DNA from: an uncultured Syntrophobacterales bacterium
Lineage (GTDB): Bacteria; Desulfobacterota; Syntrophia; Syntrophales; UBA5619
Direction of reading: 5' to 3'
DNA: 6,902 nt
NCBI GenBank assembly: GCA_903903205.1
Contig: CAIUXU010000278.1
Coordinates: 1-6,902, forward strand
Shown here: positions 6,079 to 6,902 of the stretch, one piece after another
Position numbering within the stretch: position 1 is the stretch's first letter
Layout: each line of letters starts with the position of its first letter
Translations under genes and position numbers: made by a program
Notes under the pieces: generated by a model
What the model was told of the DNA's origin: nothing
Databases searched by the model: none
Seen by the model: only the letters and a program-made list of their open reading frames with translations

Positions 6079-6121
6079 AAACAGGGGGTTAGCCGAACCA
6101 AGGTTTGCCCCCTGTTTCTTT
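6079..6121 (+). terminator. Intrinsic terminator downstream of tRNA-Asn
   Basis: Bases 6079-6088 (AAACAGGGGG) pair perfectly with 6108-6117 around a 19-base loop, followed by a U-rich tail (TTTCTTTAT from 6115). It begins five bases after the tRNA CCA end, fitting a terminator for a single-tRNA transcript. Confidence 0.7.
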
Positions 6122-6902
6122 ATCTGGTGAATCTGTCCCCACTCTGTCCCCACTTTTCTTTTTTTGCCCCAAAAAGAAGCCCCCGGATTTCTTCCAGGGA
6201 TTCTATTGAAAGGCGCCGGTGACTTCTTTTCTGGTCGTGATAGCTCTGGACTGTTCGCATATTGTCGGACATCATCCTCGGCATGGATCGCCCCGCCACT
6301 GGTAGCATCGCACCTCGCCGCTCTGTCTCACGGCGTTGCCTCAGGATGAACTATCCTGTGCCTATCTGAAAGGATCTCTCCGCGCTCTCGGCTGTCCAGT
6401 TCCTGACGCCAGCGATCTGCTGCCCGTGTGGCTTGGCAGGTTCATCCAGGATCAACGATCTTCCCTTGCCCTTACGCTGCCATGTCCACAGAGATCGCTG
6501 ATTTTGGCCATCACGATCTTTCATCGAAGTCATGCAGGGCAAGAGGAAGGAGGGGGGAGGGGAGCGCCGATCGCCCTGTCACTACCAATGGCTAAGACCC
6601 CGTCACACCGAAGAGTAAAAAAGTAGGCACCTCTAATTGTTTTCCCTTTCAATCTGCCCTCAATAAATGCTTACTGGGCGGGGGGATGAGCGGGATCGCA
6701 AAGCTGTCCTGCTTGCCTTGGGTATCAGAACACCCCGTCATTTGCTCCAGAAGGCCTGTTGTGGCACGTTTCAGCAACCTAATAATCTTTGGTAGGGGTA
6801 AGACCAAGGGGTAGGAGAGATCGTCGCTTCTGGCTGCTAAATAGTAAGCTCACGAATAGAATCCCGATGCTTTTGTAGCGAAAGCAGCGAAACCCCGGGG
6901 CC
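6122..6902. other. Gene-poor stretch beside tRNA-Asn; no supported coding region
   Basis: About 780 bases in which no frame gives a convincing protein. The longest frames (minus 6120-6308 and 6351-6542, plus 6336-6626) have no recognised domain and no good ribosome site. The minus frame ending at 6120 contains TVQSYHDQ followed by LSIESLEEI, loosely like the active-site tyrosine region at the end of a tyrosine recombinase that points at the tRNA. Upstream I find no arginine/histidine box of that family, so this is only a suspicion. An 11-bp tandem repeat occurs at 6132-6153 and a small stem at 6343-6357. The region may be a decayed mobile-element edge or plain intergenic DNA. Confidence 0.4.
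6132..6153. repeat. 11-bp tandem repeat after the tRNA terminator
   Basis: TCTGTCCCCAC occurs twice head to tail (6132-6142, 6143-6153). Its CTGTCCCC core is shared with the arms of the large hairpin at 12-77. Function unknown. Confidence 0.7.

Noticed and set aside
5923..6222. 99-codon plus-strand frame across the tRNA
   Set aside because: It reads straight through a complete tRNA-Asn and its terminator; part of the peptide is simply translated tRNA.
6120..6308. Possible IS3-type transposase tail (YHDQKRSHRRL)
   Set aside because: The spacing of Y, R and H does not fit the usual YNxxRxHxxL pattern by one residue, and no DDE motif is found upstream.
6351..6542. Minus-strand 63-codon frame in the tract after the tRNA
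   Set aside because: Arginine- and glutamine-rich with no domain, and no ribosome site was recognised; neighbouring frames are full of stops. Not enough to call a gene or pseudogene.

Overview
The window looks like a chromosomal piece of an anaerobic or microaerotolerant bacterium. It encodes only oxygen-sensitive, ferredoxin- or rubredoxin-linked redox proteins, and every gene has a strong Shine-Dalgarno sequence. The protein set and a tRNA with an encoded CCA would suit a Desulfobacterota-like (former Deltaproteobacteria) anaerobe or a similar lineage. That placement is a guess from gene content, because no marker here fixes the taxon.

Positions 1-5890 hold one six-gene unit, all on the minus strand, read from right to left. 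The order is a FrhB/FdhB-type iron-sulfur protein (4679-5791), iorA (2700-4643), iorB (2068-2703), an FprA-type flavodiiron protein (872-2071), rubredoxin (619-777) and rubrerythrin (89-583). iorA/iorB and iorB/fprA each overlap by ATGA, so these three are very probably co-translated. A good sigma70-type promoter (5859-5889) lies upstream of the first gene and argues for a start at 5791 rather than 5860. Two tandem 10-bp repeats abut its -35 box. The unit ends in a long, nearly perfect hairpin (12-77) that can act as terminator. A 16-bp inverted repeat sits between fprA and rubredoxin and may separate expression of the last two genes.

A plausible shared logic (inference) is that IorAB oxidises aryl-pyruvates to aryl-acyl-CoA and reduces ferredoxin. 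The FrhB-like protein could move electrons between ferredoxin and another carrier. Rubredoxin would feed the flavodiiron protein (O2 or NO reduction) and rubrerythrin (peroxide reduction). The unit would then tie an amino-acid fermentation step to oxidative-stress defence.

On the plus strand, tRNA-Asn(GUU) at 5998-6073 is transcribed divergently from its own promoter and is followed by a terminator hairpin (6079-6117). From about 6120 to 6902 I find no convincing gene. The region has short, unconvincing frames, an 11-bp tandem repeat, and at best a doubtful echo of a tyrosine-recombinase C-terminus, so it may be the eroded edge of an element beside the tRNA.
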